Below, piece by piece: positions 12,455 through 23,346 of a stretch of 64,000 nucleotides of DNA; the stretch's first letter is position 1, and every line of letters begins with the position of its first letter. Under the pieces are notes generated by a model. That model saw only the letters and a program-made list of their open reading frames with translations, searched no databases and was not told where the DNA came from. The DNA comes from Botryotinia globosa. Its lineage: Eukaryota > Ascomycota > Leotiomycetes > Helotiales > Sclerotiniaceae. Location of the stretch: contig RCSZ01000007.1 in NCBI GenBank assembly GCA_014898425.1, positions 744,001 through 808,000 on the forward strand, read 5' to 3'. A program made the position numbers and the translations under genes.

Positions 12455-12840
12455 TCTTGAAATTATACACTTGTTTCCTTTTCACAGGCCCAGCGACCAG
12501 CATAATCAGCACTTCTATATTGTTTAGACAGACACACATGATACGATGGGTTTACCATTTCATCCCGACGCAAACTGTTGGACTCAGCATCCAAGCAAGG
12601 AGTCACAATCGCGCCGGCCGCGAAAGAAAACGCGGGGCACACGGATAAAAACTCGTCAAGAATCAAACAGCAATGGATATCATCGAAAGCGGCAGCTGTG
12701 CAAGATTCGCAATCATTTAATATGGAGAGATTAGCTTTCATCATTAACAAGTATTATAATTAATCTAGTACTATAACGGATTGACAACGAAGGAGAATAG
12801 CTGATCTCGCCGAAATGAGATTCCCGGAAGTTAAGCATGT

Positions 12841-13840
12841 TTAGTAGCCGCAGCCCTGTTGCTGTCTGTTGGAAATTAAAACAGAAGGATCAACCCTTTC
12901 TAAGGTCTTATTGCCTATCAAGTCCGCAATAGTCCGAGGACCTGAGTAGAATTGTGTTCCAAGTCCTGGCTGACCAAACCACTGTAACATCGGAGAGTCA
13001 GCATCAGTTTCGATCACAAATTTTCGTAGTGAGAGCTGGAAAAAAACATGTCTTAAAACAGAGAGAAACATTATAGGTTACTGAGACTTTTCATTGGGAT
13101 TGGTGATGTTCAAGGGCAAAAGGCACTTACAGGAGCAATAGGCCCAGCATTTAGAATTAGTTTCTGGGTAGTTCGATAGACATGATAGTCGTTAGGGAAT
13201 CCTGGATCATCAGGGCGATTGTTCAGATTCGAAGGTGGTAAAGATCGTTGGGAATACGGCGTATCGGCGGAGGATAGAAACATTCCTAGGTGTGGTTAGT
13301 TGACAAAAGCCGTTACCAAAGTAGGCGGTACAGAACTAACCAGTCTCTTTTCCAAATCTGTCTAGGTAGGTATCTGCCGGCAGCTCCACAAACCCGCTTA
13401 TGGGTTTCCCATTTATGTCGATTGAAAAGCCTTGGTCCCCTGGTGTTACATCCCCTGGGTATCTGAAACTGCCATATGGAGGATTGAGTTGGGGATCCCA
13501 CCAGATTTTGAGAAATTCTCCGGGTGTTAGTCCACCAAATCTATCATAAGACGATAGCTCACTGGAGAGAGGAAGATATTTGGGAAGTGTTTTTGGCCCA
13601 AGTCTCCAGTCATAGCAGATGTATTGAGCGGAAGACGGCAGCGGGCCTGGTATTGTACCAGTGCAGTTACAGCCATATAATTGATCTGGTTTGTCAGGCT
13701 CATCAAAGTGACGAGCTTTCATTGATATGGGCTGAGCTGAATTAGCACCAGTGGGCAATTGAGGAGGCGTGGTGACTCACATAAGGAGAGGCATTGCTGA
13801 GAGCTATGACACCGGCAAGGAAAGCAAGTTGTAGCTTCAT
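12841..13840 (-). CDS. secreted TNT-domain NAD+ glycohydrolase (NADase)
   Basis: Model with four exons: 13840-13781, 13731-13341, 13285-13131 and 12981-12841, giving 248 aa. Introns have CTAAT/CTAAC/CTGAC branch points. The first 16-18 residues are a signal peptide (MKLQLAFLAGVIALSNA). The TNT fold is shown by YLDRFG, then TPYSQRSLPP, then WFGQPGLGTQFY. The Arg-Phe of DRFG, the Arg of QRSLPP (exactly 19 residues later) and the Gln of FGQPG are the active-site positions known from the Aspergillus fumigatus surface NADase, and the first spacing is identical to it. The family hydrolyses NAD+/NADP+ to nicotinamide and ADP-ribose. Several Cys residues suggest disulfides. An alternative acceptor at 13036 would add 18 residues before WFGQ (266 aa) and fits the family less well. 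It stands alone between the two strand groups of the 2EXR-like family. Confidence 0.85.
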
Positions 13841-14715
13841 GATGTAGGACTGATAATGATGACTGCTAACGCTCCAACGGATATATTTGAATCGCAACGA
13901 TTAAGGAGGATATGCGATAGAGGAACTGGGTGGGGTGGGTGAGAGGCAGCCATTGCTATTATTTATACTCAAAGAACTATGCGCCCAGTTGTAAATTTGC
14001 TATGTAAACATTGGATATAAACAAAAATTCTGTGGATTAAATTAAACGATGATTCCTCCTGCTGAACTATTGGACAAGGGAGGAATTTGCATGCATAGCA
14101 TAAGACAACGACTTTCAGCCACGTCCCATTACATAAGATAAATTCTTGGCCCATACTTGGCTTGCAGATAAATACTCACCGATGAAGATTTTCTTGCCGA
14201 TACACACTGAATTGGGGTTTCAATGCATTTATTCAGCCCATTTGAGACCTTACAGGGCTCAAATGGCGGCAGCTGAAATCCGCACTACATGCTTTTTGAG
14301 TAAGACAAGAGGGGGTAATATACAGGTACAACCCCATGTACAGAAGAGTATCGTTGGATGCTCAAATTGCATTGTACTGTCGGGAGGTTGTCGTCAGTAT
14401 ATTGTTCGTACAACATAGGGAGAGCATACGAAGTAGACAACTCATGACGGCTTTAAGGTCGGAGTTTATGACTGTAAAAGTTTAAACAGAGTCGATTCAG
14501 TATTGAGTTGAATTTTCCGAGAATTCCGGTGTGAGAGAGTCAGCTTCCTAAATCAAAAATTGTATTGCTTCTGTTCTGCCAGCTTTTGGAATGTTGTGGA
14601 GATTTCTTCATAAATCATGTGATTTTAGTTCTCGTGACTCGATTTCAAGCTTTGAGTGTGGGGCAAGCGAATGATAACATGAACGTCCTCGGGACCTCAC
14701 GTCCTATGCAAATAA
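13841..14715. other. promoter side of the NADase gene, no gene
   Basis: Upstream region of the TNT gene. A 90-codon plus-strand ORF (14146-14418) has no recognisable feature. I see no repeats before the MITE that begins at 14716. Confidence 0.45.
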
Positions 14716-15211
14716 GGGCCCGTTTGAATCGATTTTTTTAGGCGATATTGATTACAAATATAACCTAAATAGATATTTACTAAATACAAATATAATTGAA
14801 AAATTTACATTGATAATAAAATTGAAAAAAAAAGTAATAAATTGAATATTGATATTAAATTACAAAAAGTTATGAAATATTAATTAATAAATTTGAAATA
14901 TAATAATTTTATTAAATTTGTAATGAAATTTTGATTAGTATTTATTAATATATATTATTTTATATTTTGTAAATTTGCAAACCTTAATTCAATATTAATA
15001 AAATATAAGCTAAATTATTTTGATTAAATTTATTTTTGTGAGGGTGCACGGACCCTCTATGCACGTGACCGGTTATACTAGCCATTTTAGCTAGTCTTTC
15101 CAACTTCCTCTTAGATCTTTATCAATAACTAAACCATTAAAACAACTCCTTTTTAGTTCACAGTCCTCACAATTTTAATAATAAATTAAAAAAAACAATT
15201 CGAACAAGCTT
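14716..15211. mobile_element. MITE family 1, copy 2, with target duplication TAA
   Basis: A 496-bp AT-rich element related to 5099-5476 in opposite orientation. The left end is GGGCCCGTTTGAATCGAT. The right end (ACAATTCGAACAAGCTT) matches the copy 1 end ACGATCCGAACGGGCCC with transitions only (G to A and C to T). TAA flanks both sides (14713-14715 and 15212-15214). The interior aligns with copy 1 except for about 133 bp at 15038-15170 that copy 1 lacks. There is no coding capacity. Confidence 0.8.
15038..15170. mobile_element. nested small insertion inside MITE copy 2
   Basis: This GC-richer segment interrupts the alignment between the two MITE copies. It begins GTGAGG and ends CCTCAC, a 6-bp inverted end. 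Just inside the left end is a GAGGGT...ACCCTC inverted repeat (15040-15057). No clear target duplication is seen. It may be a separate small transposable element or a captured fragment. Confidence 0.45.
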
Positions 15212-15214
15212 TAA

Positions 15215-17992
15215 GTCAGAAATATCATTACAGATATCAATTGATCTTCTTCTGCCTCAATTATTTCGATATATATCAGTTCAGTCCCAATAGCGACATG
15301 ATCGAGAGCTTTGAATTTGGTAGTAAACTTTCTTTGAAAGTCCAACCAAAATACCAAATTCCGCCATTCTGTGATGGAATCTCCGAGTGCCGTTTTCAGC
15401 AAGCTTTTAATGGCTCACTACCTAGGTAGTTATCAGTGTGACCAGTCTTACAAGTTACAAATGTCTTCACTATGGAGCCGGTTGGGCACAGTCCAACAGT
15501 GCATGGACTGACAGACATTCCCAACTTTCGAAGCTTTTAGCAAATATATTTTTCAATTGTTTGATACCTGAATTCACATTCGGATCGTTCCATCTCTTAT
15601 GGATGATTGTAACGACCTCTTAAGAATATAGTTTGATATATCAGGAGATATCTACAAGTTTGTTTTTGTAGTGTCCTATCAGTCTGTACACCCACTGTTC
15701 GTTTTTCAAAGTTAACTATCTCCAAACAGAACTACACTTTTGCTTCAAGATTACTTTGAGTTTGATTTAAGATTATAAGATCAGAAAACACTGTCTTTTC
15801 GGTTGCAATAGTAGCTTGTCAGATCATTTGTGCGATTGTGTTTTTGCAATCAGAGAAAAATACAAACCAAATGGAACCTATCCGTCAGACATGGTGTCAC
15901 CTTGGGTCTTTTGGCAACGGATGGATTTCTTAGCTTCAAAGATTGTGGCGGTCTGTTGGCAGAGGTGGTAGTTTCAGAGGGAATTATCATATGAGAAACC
16001 GATTGTATACGCCAGTATTAATCTGCATAGAATGAGAGGTTTTCCTTATCCTTGTGAGATGATACCATCTCAGGAGTAAGCTTTTTCTATATGCATACTA
16101 TGCTGAATCCCGTCGTGAAGTAGTAAGTCGCTGTAACGGAGATCTCTGAGGCGACAGAATTGCAATGATTCTGGATGAGAGCCACTGGACGTCAACCGTG
16201 ACCTTTTCACTTCCATTGAGGATATAGCCCTTTATATGAAGAACAAAGACAGGTATGACCACTTCTTCATATTTATATTCGTCCTCTAGATAAAAATGAT
16301 GCTCACTCGGAAAGATACAAAACCTCTAATTCTGTGTCTGTATGCTCCACGTATAAACATGTACCCTCGCGATGCGAGATAGCAGGGCACACACTATCTC
16401 AAACATTGAGTAAACTTCATGGTTATCTTGTATTTCTGCATAATTTTCAGAATTTTATCAGTGTTTTCTCCAAGCTCTGCTTGCGACGATGAGGTAGCCG
16501 TCAGCTATAAATCTCGACATGTAGAGGCAAGAATTCTCTACGCTCCCGGATGAAGATACGGAGAGACATTGGATGTAATGTGCAAACAGCCAAGTAGGCT
16601 TGCGACCTGTTCACCATTTACAAGGGTAATTAGTTGATGGAAAAGGTGGAATTAGTATAATGGAAGATGGTAAGCCAAGCACGGCAATCCCCAACATTGA
16701 ATACTTATTAACGATCTTGGTCACAATGGACAAAGCATATTCCCACGGATGATCGGAAGGGGGGGTGAGATGGGCCTGGCAATGAGAAGGATCAAGTATA
16801 GAGCTTGGTAATGATATGAAACTTTCACTCAGATTATGTCAAAAAGACTTATAGAAAGATAGTCAATCAGTTTCTTAAAGTGAAAACGCAGGAAAGACTC
16901 GGACGACCTGATAAAGCATTTGAGTTATGCAAAACCTTTATGGGAAGATTGATGCACTTGCAGTCAATGATAAATGGAAAGACTTGTATTCGATATACAA
17001 TGAACTAACAGACCTATTCTTGATCTGATGGTGGGTGACATTATAGAAAATGAACACACAATCCAGAAGTGGTGAACGACACAGAAGATGCAGTGACATT
17101 AGACTGCTGAAAGTAAGATAGCTCTACGGAACCTTGAGATTATATAGTATATCAAGAAGGGATTAAACTGTGCCATATCAAGGACTTCCGTATTACCACA
17201 AAGCTGTTTATCAATGCAAAAGATTCATGAAATAGGTGAAGTCGACTGTACAGATAGAAATGACACGGCAGCAAGTATAAGACACAAACTCGTATCCGAG
17301 TTTCTTCTCAACCCTTACTAATTCAATCATAGCAGATCTCTACATGATAGTGGGCTCAATGGTATTCCTTCGGGTAAACGAACAGATACACGAGTCCCCG
17401 GTCGGATTCCTAGCACTGAGCAATGGCAAGATGCGTACTGTAGAGAATTATTCATCAGACTTGAATCATATTTTGGTACATCGACGACACAATAATTTTG
17501 AAAAAGATGACATTTTCATCTCTCTATCTTTCTCGATCATTATTACACATAGATACTTTAAAAGAAAATTCCTGCGTGAACGACTATCTTTCGGCCATGA
17601 GGCGAGAAGTAGATATCTGTTCATACAGGTATTCATTGATTGATATTGGTTAAGACCAGATTGAGCCACTAGACTCTAGGAATTCAGGCCGACTGATGTT
17701 CCATTGTAAAAGTACGCTGTTTTTCCGAAAAACCTGATATAGAAAAGAGGTTTTCCCGCTGCTCAGCGGTATCTCTTCCATTTGAACTGCTCGTGTGAAA
17801 CAAATTTGGAAAAGTTTGTGATGACAATTGTAAAGTTTGAAAAGTAGTGGAATCCCTATATTGGTGCTCCAAATTCGAAAATCATTATATTTGAGAAGTA
17901 TGAGACGAGATAACATCATGTCGCGGTGTCTTGTCCAATGGTAGATACCCTAATCTTCCGCTAGGGCTGCTTCAGCGTTATGTACATATTTT
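15215..17992. other. 2.8-kb gene-free stretch
   Basis: Only ORFs below 100 codons occur on either strand and none shows a domain. Base composition is that of the general background. No terminal repeats, tandem arrays or RNA genes were recognised. The N-terminal part of pseudogene D should lie at the right edge but is not recognisable. Confidence 0.5.
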
Positions 17993-19595
17993 ATGCATAT
18001 ATTTATACAGTTAATCAAGTCCACCATGAAAACCATGGAATACATGTGCAAGCAGCTATATGAGGAAGGTTCCAAGGTGCTCTATGAGCGCAAAGAATTT
18101 ATAGTTGAATGTTTAGTATCCGACAATAGACGTCCCAAGCTTCATGAAGCTCGGTCTTCAGATCATGGATACTTGTATGATAATCTAGACGTATACGCCA
18201 TCAGTGACACCCTAGTTGTCAGTCCTCTGACTCGTTTACTAGAGCACAGTTACTTCACGCATTCCACATGAATGGGAATAAGCTTCCGAGTGCTTGAACT
18301 GACTTTTCGACAATCACGTTCTCAGCAAATCAGCCGCATCTAGAAATGGAAAGTGCTTGTCCGCACCTATAGTATGCGCGCGCTACTACAATTCTGTCGA
18401 GCGGTGCTCGGTATTACAGGACTTGAGATTACTTTTCTGCTCGTTGGAAATGAAAAAGAAGGAATCGTGTTCAATAAGGCGCTTGAAACATGGGACCTAT
18501 TGAAATTGATTCGAAAGGTCGCTAAAGTTGAAGTTCGGGAGGCGAAAAGGGGCGAGATACCACAGTACATGTTTTTATCATGGATCGTGGGACGATTACC
18601 ACTGCAAAGCTTTTCTCTTGACGGTAAACTCTCTTGAAGGATGTGTGGCTTTGATGAAAGGATCTTTGCCATTGAATTCCACGGGGTCCATCCATCTCCA
18701 GTATGAAAGATTATTGGCATATGCCAATGCATTGGAGTGTAATCCGGAATTTAGAGCTGATTTTAATTTGCCTCCGGATATTAATGCAAAACCTCCACGT
18801 TGGGGGTGTCCAAATCACGCATTTTGTGCAAAGAATTTTCACCGGATAGAGGAAAACGTCAGCGCTGCCCACACCTGGATTCCATACACCGACATACGTA
18901 ATCTCAGGCGGTTTCGCAATCAAGCACTGCTCGAGCTAGAGAAGCAATATAAAGCTACCAACAGACATGCTTTGGAAGTCAACGAATTTATCAAATCAGA
19001 AAAGAGATGTGAAGGCTTTTTTGGTTTAGCGGGATGGAAAGGCAAGATTTCTCTAACCAGACTTTATTATGGGACTGGTAAGATTGGTGCAGATCCGAGA
19101 GTGGTACAAAAGAGCAGTACATCGATGCTCACCGAGAATCGTTGAGAGATGATTGGTGGGACCGAAGTATAGAGGCACGTTTGCTGTTAGAAGATTATGC
19201 AGATTCTTTCGCTAGAGAACCTCCTTTTCAATGGCGTATTGAATGTCGCAAGTATGACATCGCTTCATTGAACAATCAGTTACCGAGAGCAATATTGCTT
19301 GAAAATCTCAAGGAGGCCTATAAATATCGGGCGTACAATAATTTTGTCCAATAATTTTGTCCAATGGTTCAAGCAAGCTGTGGATGATATGGATGGACAA
19401 CTGATTGAGATTAGGAAGGCGAGACAGAGACTATTCGAATCCGAGAAAGATGAAAAGACTAAAAGAATCATTCAAATTGACTATACGGAATTTGGGTCTG
19501 TTAATTGGGATGTAAATGAGCCACACACGAAAGTGAGACTTACTATTGACAAAGCCAGATCCATGAGAATATACGATGCGAAGGAAAAATACTAG
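17993..19595 (+). pseudogene. 2EXR/F-box-like family protein, copy D, decayed
   Basis: Remnant of the family, clearly alignable to copy E from the CKQLYEEG motif onward. The first about 130 residues, including the LPxEI core, are gone. In-frame stops are TGA at 18269-18271 and TAG at 18341-18343. The frame shifts once between about 18590 and 18620, again near 19130-19145, and a third time at a 13-bp tandem duplication (19338-19363). Despite this, blocks such as LLLEDYADSFA and QWFKQAVDDMDGQLIEIRKARQRLFE are well preserved. It lies 1.3 kb upstream of intact copy E on the same strand, as expected for a tandem duplicate that was lost. Confidence 0.9.
19338..19363 (+). repeat. 13-bp perfect tandem duplication causing a frameshift
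   Basis: ATAATTTTGTCCA occurs twice in direct succession (19338-19350 and 19351-19363). Because 13 is not a multiple of 3, the frame of pseudogene D changes exactly here. The encoded NNFVQ-WFKQAVDDMD continuity across a single copy shows that one unit is an insertion, probably replication slippage or a transposon footprint. Confidence 0.9.
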
Positions 19596-20940
19596 TCATA
19601 AGATTTCTGAGTAATGGTATCACACATTAGTAATAGTTTATAGCGGTGATCAAGAAAAACCCTCAAGTTATATCTTCATTGAAATTTGAACCATTTGCCA
19701 TTTCCATTCAAGATCCAAGTGACTGCACAGTCTCAAGTAGCTCAAAAGGTCAACTATAACAGGACTGGCGATTGACTGTTAATTCGAGTTGCAATATCAT
19801 TGTATGCTCATCACCACGAATGTCTCCGCCTACCGAGCATCTTTATAAGACTGTGTTTGAAATACCTAACCTTCAACAAGTAGCTCCAAATTGTCCTTCC
19901 ATTTCTTCTTTCCCCCGAAATATTTCTCTAAAGTTAGCCCTAATTTTAAGATACCAAGTAGATATCATCCCATGTTGCTCTCTAATTACCCTTATCCTCA
20001 AGAACCATTCAACCAAACAGTATGCAAATCCAGAGCATGAGACGACATCAAAAAGATCATCTCATTCAATATTCCCATTCACTATACACTGCCCCACCGA
20101 AAGTAAACCCACGCACACAATTAATTTTTATCAATTGAGAAAATATCATTCAGACCAATACGGCCACATTCTAGGTATCTATGATCTTTGGGCAACAGAT
20201 CAAGAAGACACTCGACGTTACCATGAATACGGCACCACACCCTCATTAACCCATACAGGCAAATCAAAAGCCTGACAGTGTAGATTACTAAGCATTCTAC
20301 CTTCCACAAGTAGGTATATCTCGCAAGACGACCACTCTGATACAGCACATTAAATTAGGAGTCCTCCTCTATACGGTAGGATACGGTTCGCTAGCCCTAC
20401 CCATCTTCTGAATAGCTACGTCGTAACAGCACAGCTCGCTAATCATGTTGACTCCTTAGTACGGTGCAATACGGTCTTTTGGTCGACTTAGTAATTACTC
20501 CTATACTACTTAAACATCTTTCTGCTCCTCTTCCAATCGACTTCTTGTTCTGATATTTATCATTCATTCTCTTGATAGCTGTATCAAGAAACTGAATTCG
20601 AAGCCAATTTGAGTCGAAAGAATACGAAAGACAAACGGTCATCTACTACGGTGCAACACAATACGATAGTCCAATTAGTGTCTCCTGTGGTTTCTCACAG
20701 AAATACTTAAGACTTCTTCATCCAACTTCAAAAACACATCTTCTTCCGACGTTAACTTCTTCTCAAGATCATCAAAAATCAGGACTAATCGGAAAGAAAC
20801 CCAAACTCGACCTCCAACTTCTACCAAGACGCATCTCAACTCCACATACATTGATAGTTTCTATATCTGATAGAATCTACTCATACATCTTCCAGCTCAC
20901 TAGAAGCCAATCTGACAGCAAGAGTGAAAGAATATCCAAC
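19596..20940. other. intergenic and 5' region of copy E
   Basis: An ORF whose first ATG is at 19820 runs to 20275 (151 codons), but it is low-complexity, rich in Ser/Pro/Thr/His, with no domain and no support as a gene. The sequence from about 20690 to 20940 is pyrimidine-rich and looks like the promoter and 5' UTR of copy E. Confidence 0.4.
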
Positions 20941-22881
20941 ATGCAGAGCCCCGGAAGAATTGCAAAGATGAAATCCCCAATCTCCCAGCATCGCACCGAC
21001 AACAATCCGTCATCAAAACCACATTCCAAAAGCTCCTCGTCGTATAAAGACACCCCACCACAGAGTCCCATCATATCAGGAATTCCATCTCGCGATTCCG
21101 ACGCCCACATTCTGAACATGCCACGAGAAATCACTCACAAGATATTCTCATATCTACTCACCAACCCCATTCTCGGGACCGGTACCGCCATCACCACGAT
21201 CGCAGATCCTGTCAAGAATGGGAAGCGAGTAGTCAATGTACCCAAGTACGAATTGCATCCCGCGATTCTCCGTGTTTGCAAGCAGATGTATCACGATGGC
21301 GTCTACGTATTGTATCAGCACAATGAATTCATCATGGATTGCACTAATTGGATGTATCGGGACGATTCTAATGAGGGGCTCAGTGGAATCTATGAGTATG
21401 CGAGTAGTTACGACCACGATTACTTTCCAATCACGACTGCGCTGAATGTATCACCATTGACTCGATATGCTGAACACTCTAATGTAGCTCCAACTGAACA
21501 GGATTGGGAATACCAGGGAAATGAGTTCTTTTATCAACAGCCAACTCTTAATCGTCTCGTGGGTCTTCAAGCCCGATACGTTCGGAAGTGGAAAGTCATC
21601 GTGTGTGGAGATGAGGGGCATTACACACACAGATTTGATGAAGCTGCCTTGACACAGTTCTGTCATGCTATTTGTCAATGCCCAGACCTTTCGTTGTCTT
21701 TCATCGTTTGCATAGATAAAACATCGGAACAGACCCAAAAGGCAACTCGTGCGGATTTTGCCAGACATTTGAGTTTTGAAGAAGTATTCGCTCCTCTCAA
21801 GCTACTGAGGAACGTGCAAAGCGTGGAGTTCAAGGAAGCACATTCCAATAATGATGAGGAAAAAGATGGAGAGGAGTATCCCGAATCGCTCCCTGTCTAT
21901 CTTGACGAGATTCATCAAATGGTCGACGACTCTGCAGCGACACTCACATCAGGAGAAGAGAAGGACAAGTACATCGATTTGATGAAGGGGTCTTCGCCAT
22001 TAGCCGATCCTATCAACCTAATGTGCGACGAGCTTGTGGCATATACCCAAACCTTTGAGAGTGTGCCTGAACTCAGACAGGACACAGATGTAGGCAGTTT
22101 AGATACTGCCAATCAACACAAAAAGTCATACAATACGCTTGAGGGTGCTCTCCGGCAAGCACGAGCAGCAGTCTTGGTTAGGAACCATAAAGCTTTCAGA
22201 GCCTTACGCATGGAACTGCTGTTAGATATTGAAAATGATCAGTTCCAGAGAATCAAGCGTTGTTTCTCCAAGTTGAACGAATTCATTTTGCAGGATAGGG
22301 TCTTTCGTGGAATGCTATGCCAAGGAGAATTCCATGACCACATATATGAGGATCAGGGGTTTATGTTGGATCTCAACAAAAATTCGGCTGAGACACGTAA
22401 CTGGAGAGAGAAAATTACCAAAGCTCTATCTTTGCTGGAAGAGTATGCTGAATCTTTCGATATAGATTTGAACAAGAATTCTATATACCGCCCGGGATAT
22501 CGTTTGCGCAATCCTGAAGCCTATGAAAAGGATCCCGCCAGAGAGAAATTGTTGCGAAGAATCAGAAAAGCACACAAGTTTCGAGATTACGGCTTTTTCA
22601 TGCACTGCTTCCAGAAAGCTGTCAATCAGCTGAATGATCAATACATTGAAATCCTCAAGGCTAAACAAAATCTCTTCCGATGGGACACTAGACCTGCTCC
22701 AAGAGGAATCGACATCCCTGCTGGGAATCTGAAGTATATTGTTGATCCTGACATTGAACCGGTCGGATGGACTATTAGCGATTTCGACTACAGTTATAAG
22801 CCAGGGAAACGAGCACGAGAGACCACCAGGACTGCGAAGCAAGCGCCATCTCCTGCAAAGAAACAGCGTCGTTCAAGATAG
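20941..22881 (+). CDS. 2EXR/F-box-like family protein, copy E (intact)
   Basis: Intact, intronless 646-aa protein from the ATG at 20941; the frame is open upstream but has no earlier ATG. A Ser/Pro-rich N-terminus (1-55) precedes the core NMPREITHKIFSYLLTNPILG, followed by ILRVCKQMYHDGVYVLYQ. The middle has a RYVRKWKVIV strand. The C-terminal helical region contains LLEEYAESFD and a QLNDQYIEILKAKQNLFRWD segment. Unlike the sister copies it ends in a basic tail (KPGKRARE...SPAKKQRRSR), a plausible nuclear localisation signal. It has no signal peptide or membrane segment. It is the best reference for reading the broken copies A, B and D. Function is not established. Confidence 0.88.
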   Translation: MQSPGRIAKMKSPISQHRTDNNPSSKPHSKSSSSYKDTPPQSPIISGIPSRDSDAHILNMPREITHKIFSYLLTNPILGTGTAITTIADPVKNGKRVVNVPKYELHPAILRVCKQMYHDGVYVLYQHNEFIMDCTNWMYRDDSNEGLSGIYEYASSYDHDYFPITTALNVSPLTRYAEHSNVAPTEQDWEYQGNEFFYQQPTLNRLVGLQARYVRKWKVIVCGDEGHYTHRFDEAALTQFCHAICQCPDLSLSFIVCIDKTSEQTQKATRADFARHLSFEEVFAPLKLLRNVQSVEFKEAHSNNDEEKDGEEYPESLPVYLDEIHQMVDDSAATLTSGEEKDKYIDLMKGSSPLADPINLMCDELVAYTQTFESVPELRQDTDVGSLDTANQHKKSYNTLEGALRQARAAVLVRNHKAFRALRMELLLDIENDQFQRIKRCFSKLNEFILQDRVFRGMLCQGEFHDHIYEDQGFMLDLNKNSAETRNWREKITKALSLLEEYAESFDIDLNKNSIYRPGYRLRNPEAYEKDPAREKLLRRIRKAHKFRDYGFFMHCFQKAVNQLNDQYIEILKAKQNLFRWDTRPAPRGIDIPAGNLKYIVDPDIEPVGWTISDFDYSYKPGKRARETTRTAKQAPSPAKKQRRSR

Positions 22882-23346
22882 AAGATAGTGGTGGAGCATT
22901 CCCATGTGGATCGAGATGGGATTGTGGATTTCTGTGTCTTGAGGCTAGAATTCGAGGTATCTCTTGCAACGGATGTGTGATCTCGGAGTAAGGGGTTGTA
23001 GACTTTTAGTGTCGAGAGGAAAGTGCAACTCCCTGATCGTGATATTCTCATATTCAATTCAATCAAATGTAAAGAAATAAATTAGCAATTGTGAATTGAA
23101 TCAAGCATACAGCCAAGTAACCGAATCGAATTGATGTGAAATGATAATATGTAATTTTGAGAACTCCAGGTTTTCGTAAATAGAAAATGTGGTCGCTAGA
23201 ATACGCACGCTAAGATTACTAAGCTCCCTCGATCTTCTAATCAAATTCAACAATAATGAAAGGAAATTCCCACACTCATTAACATCAGTAATATACCTCC
23301 CCCACACCATATCCCTTACAACCTTCCTCATATCCAAATTATCGTG

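Noticed and set aside
12800..12845. 5S rRNA-like piece (CCGGAAGTTAAGCATG)
   Set aside because: Only a short internal similarity; the rest of a 5S gene and its stems are missing and it runs into the NADase stop codon.
14716..15211. AT-rich blocks as centromere or origin
   Set aside because: All four large AT-rich blocks (5.1, 14.7, 54.9 and 56.2 kb) have defined inverted ends and sister copies, so they are better explained as MITEs.
19820..20275. 151-codon ORF upstream of copy E
   Set aside because: Low-complexity composition, no domain, and it lies in the region expected for promoter and 5' UTR.
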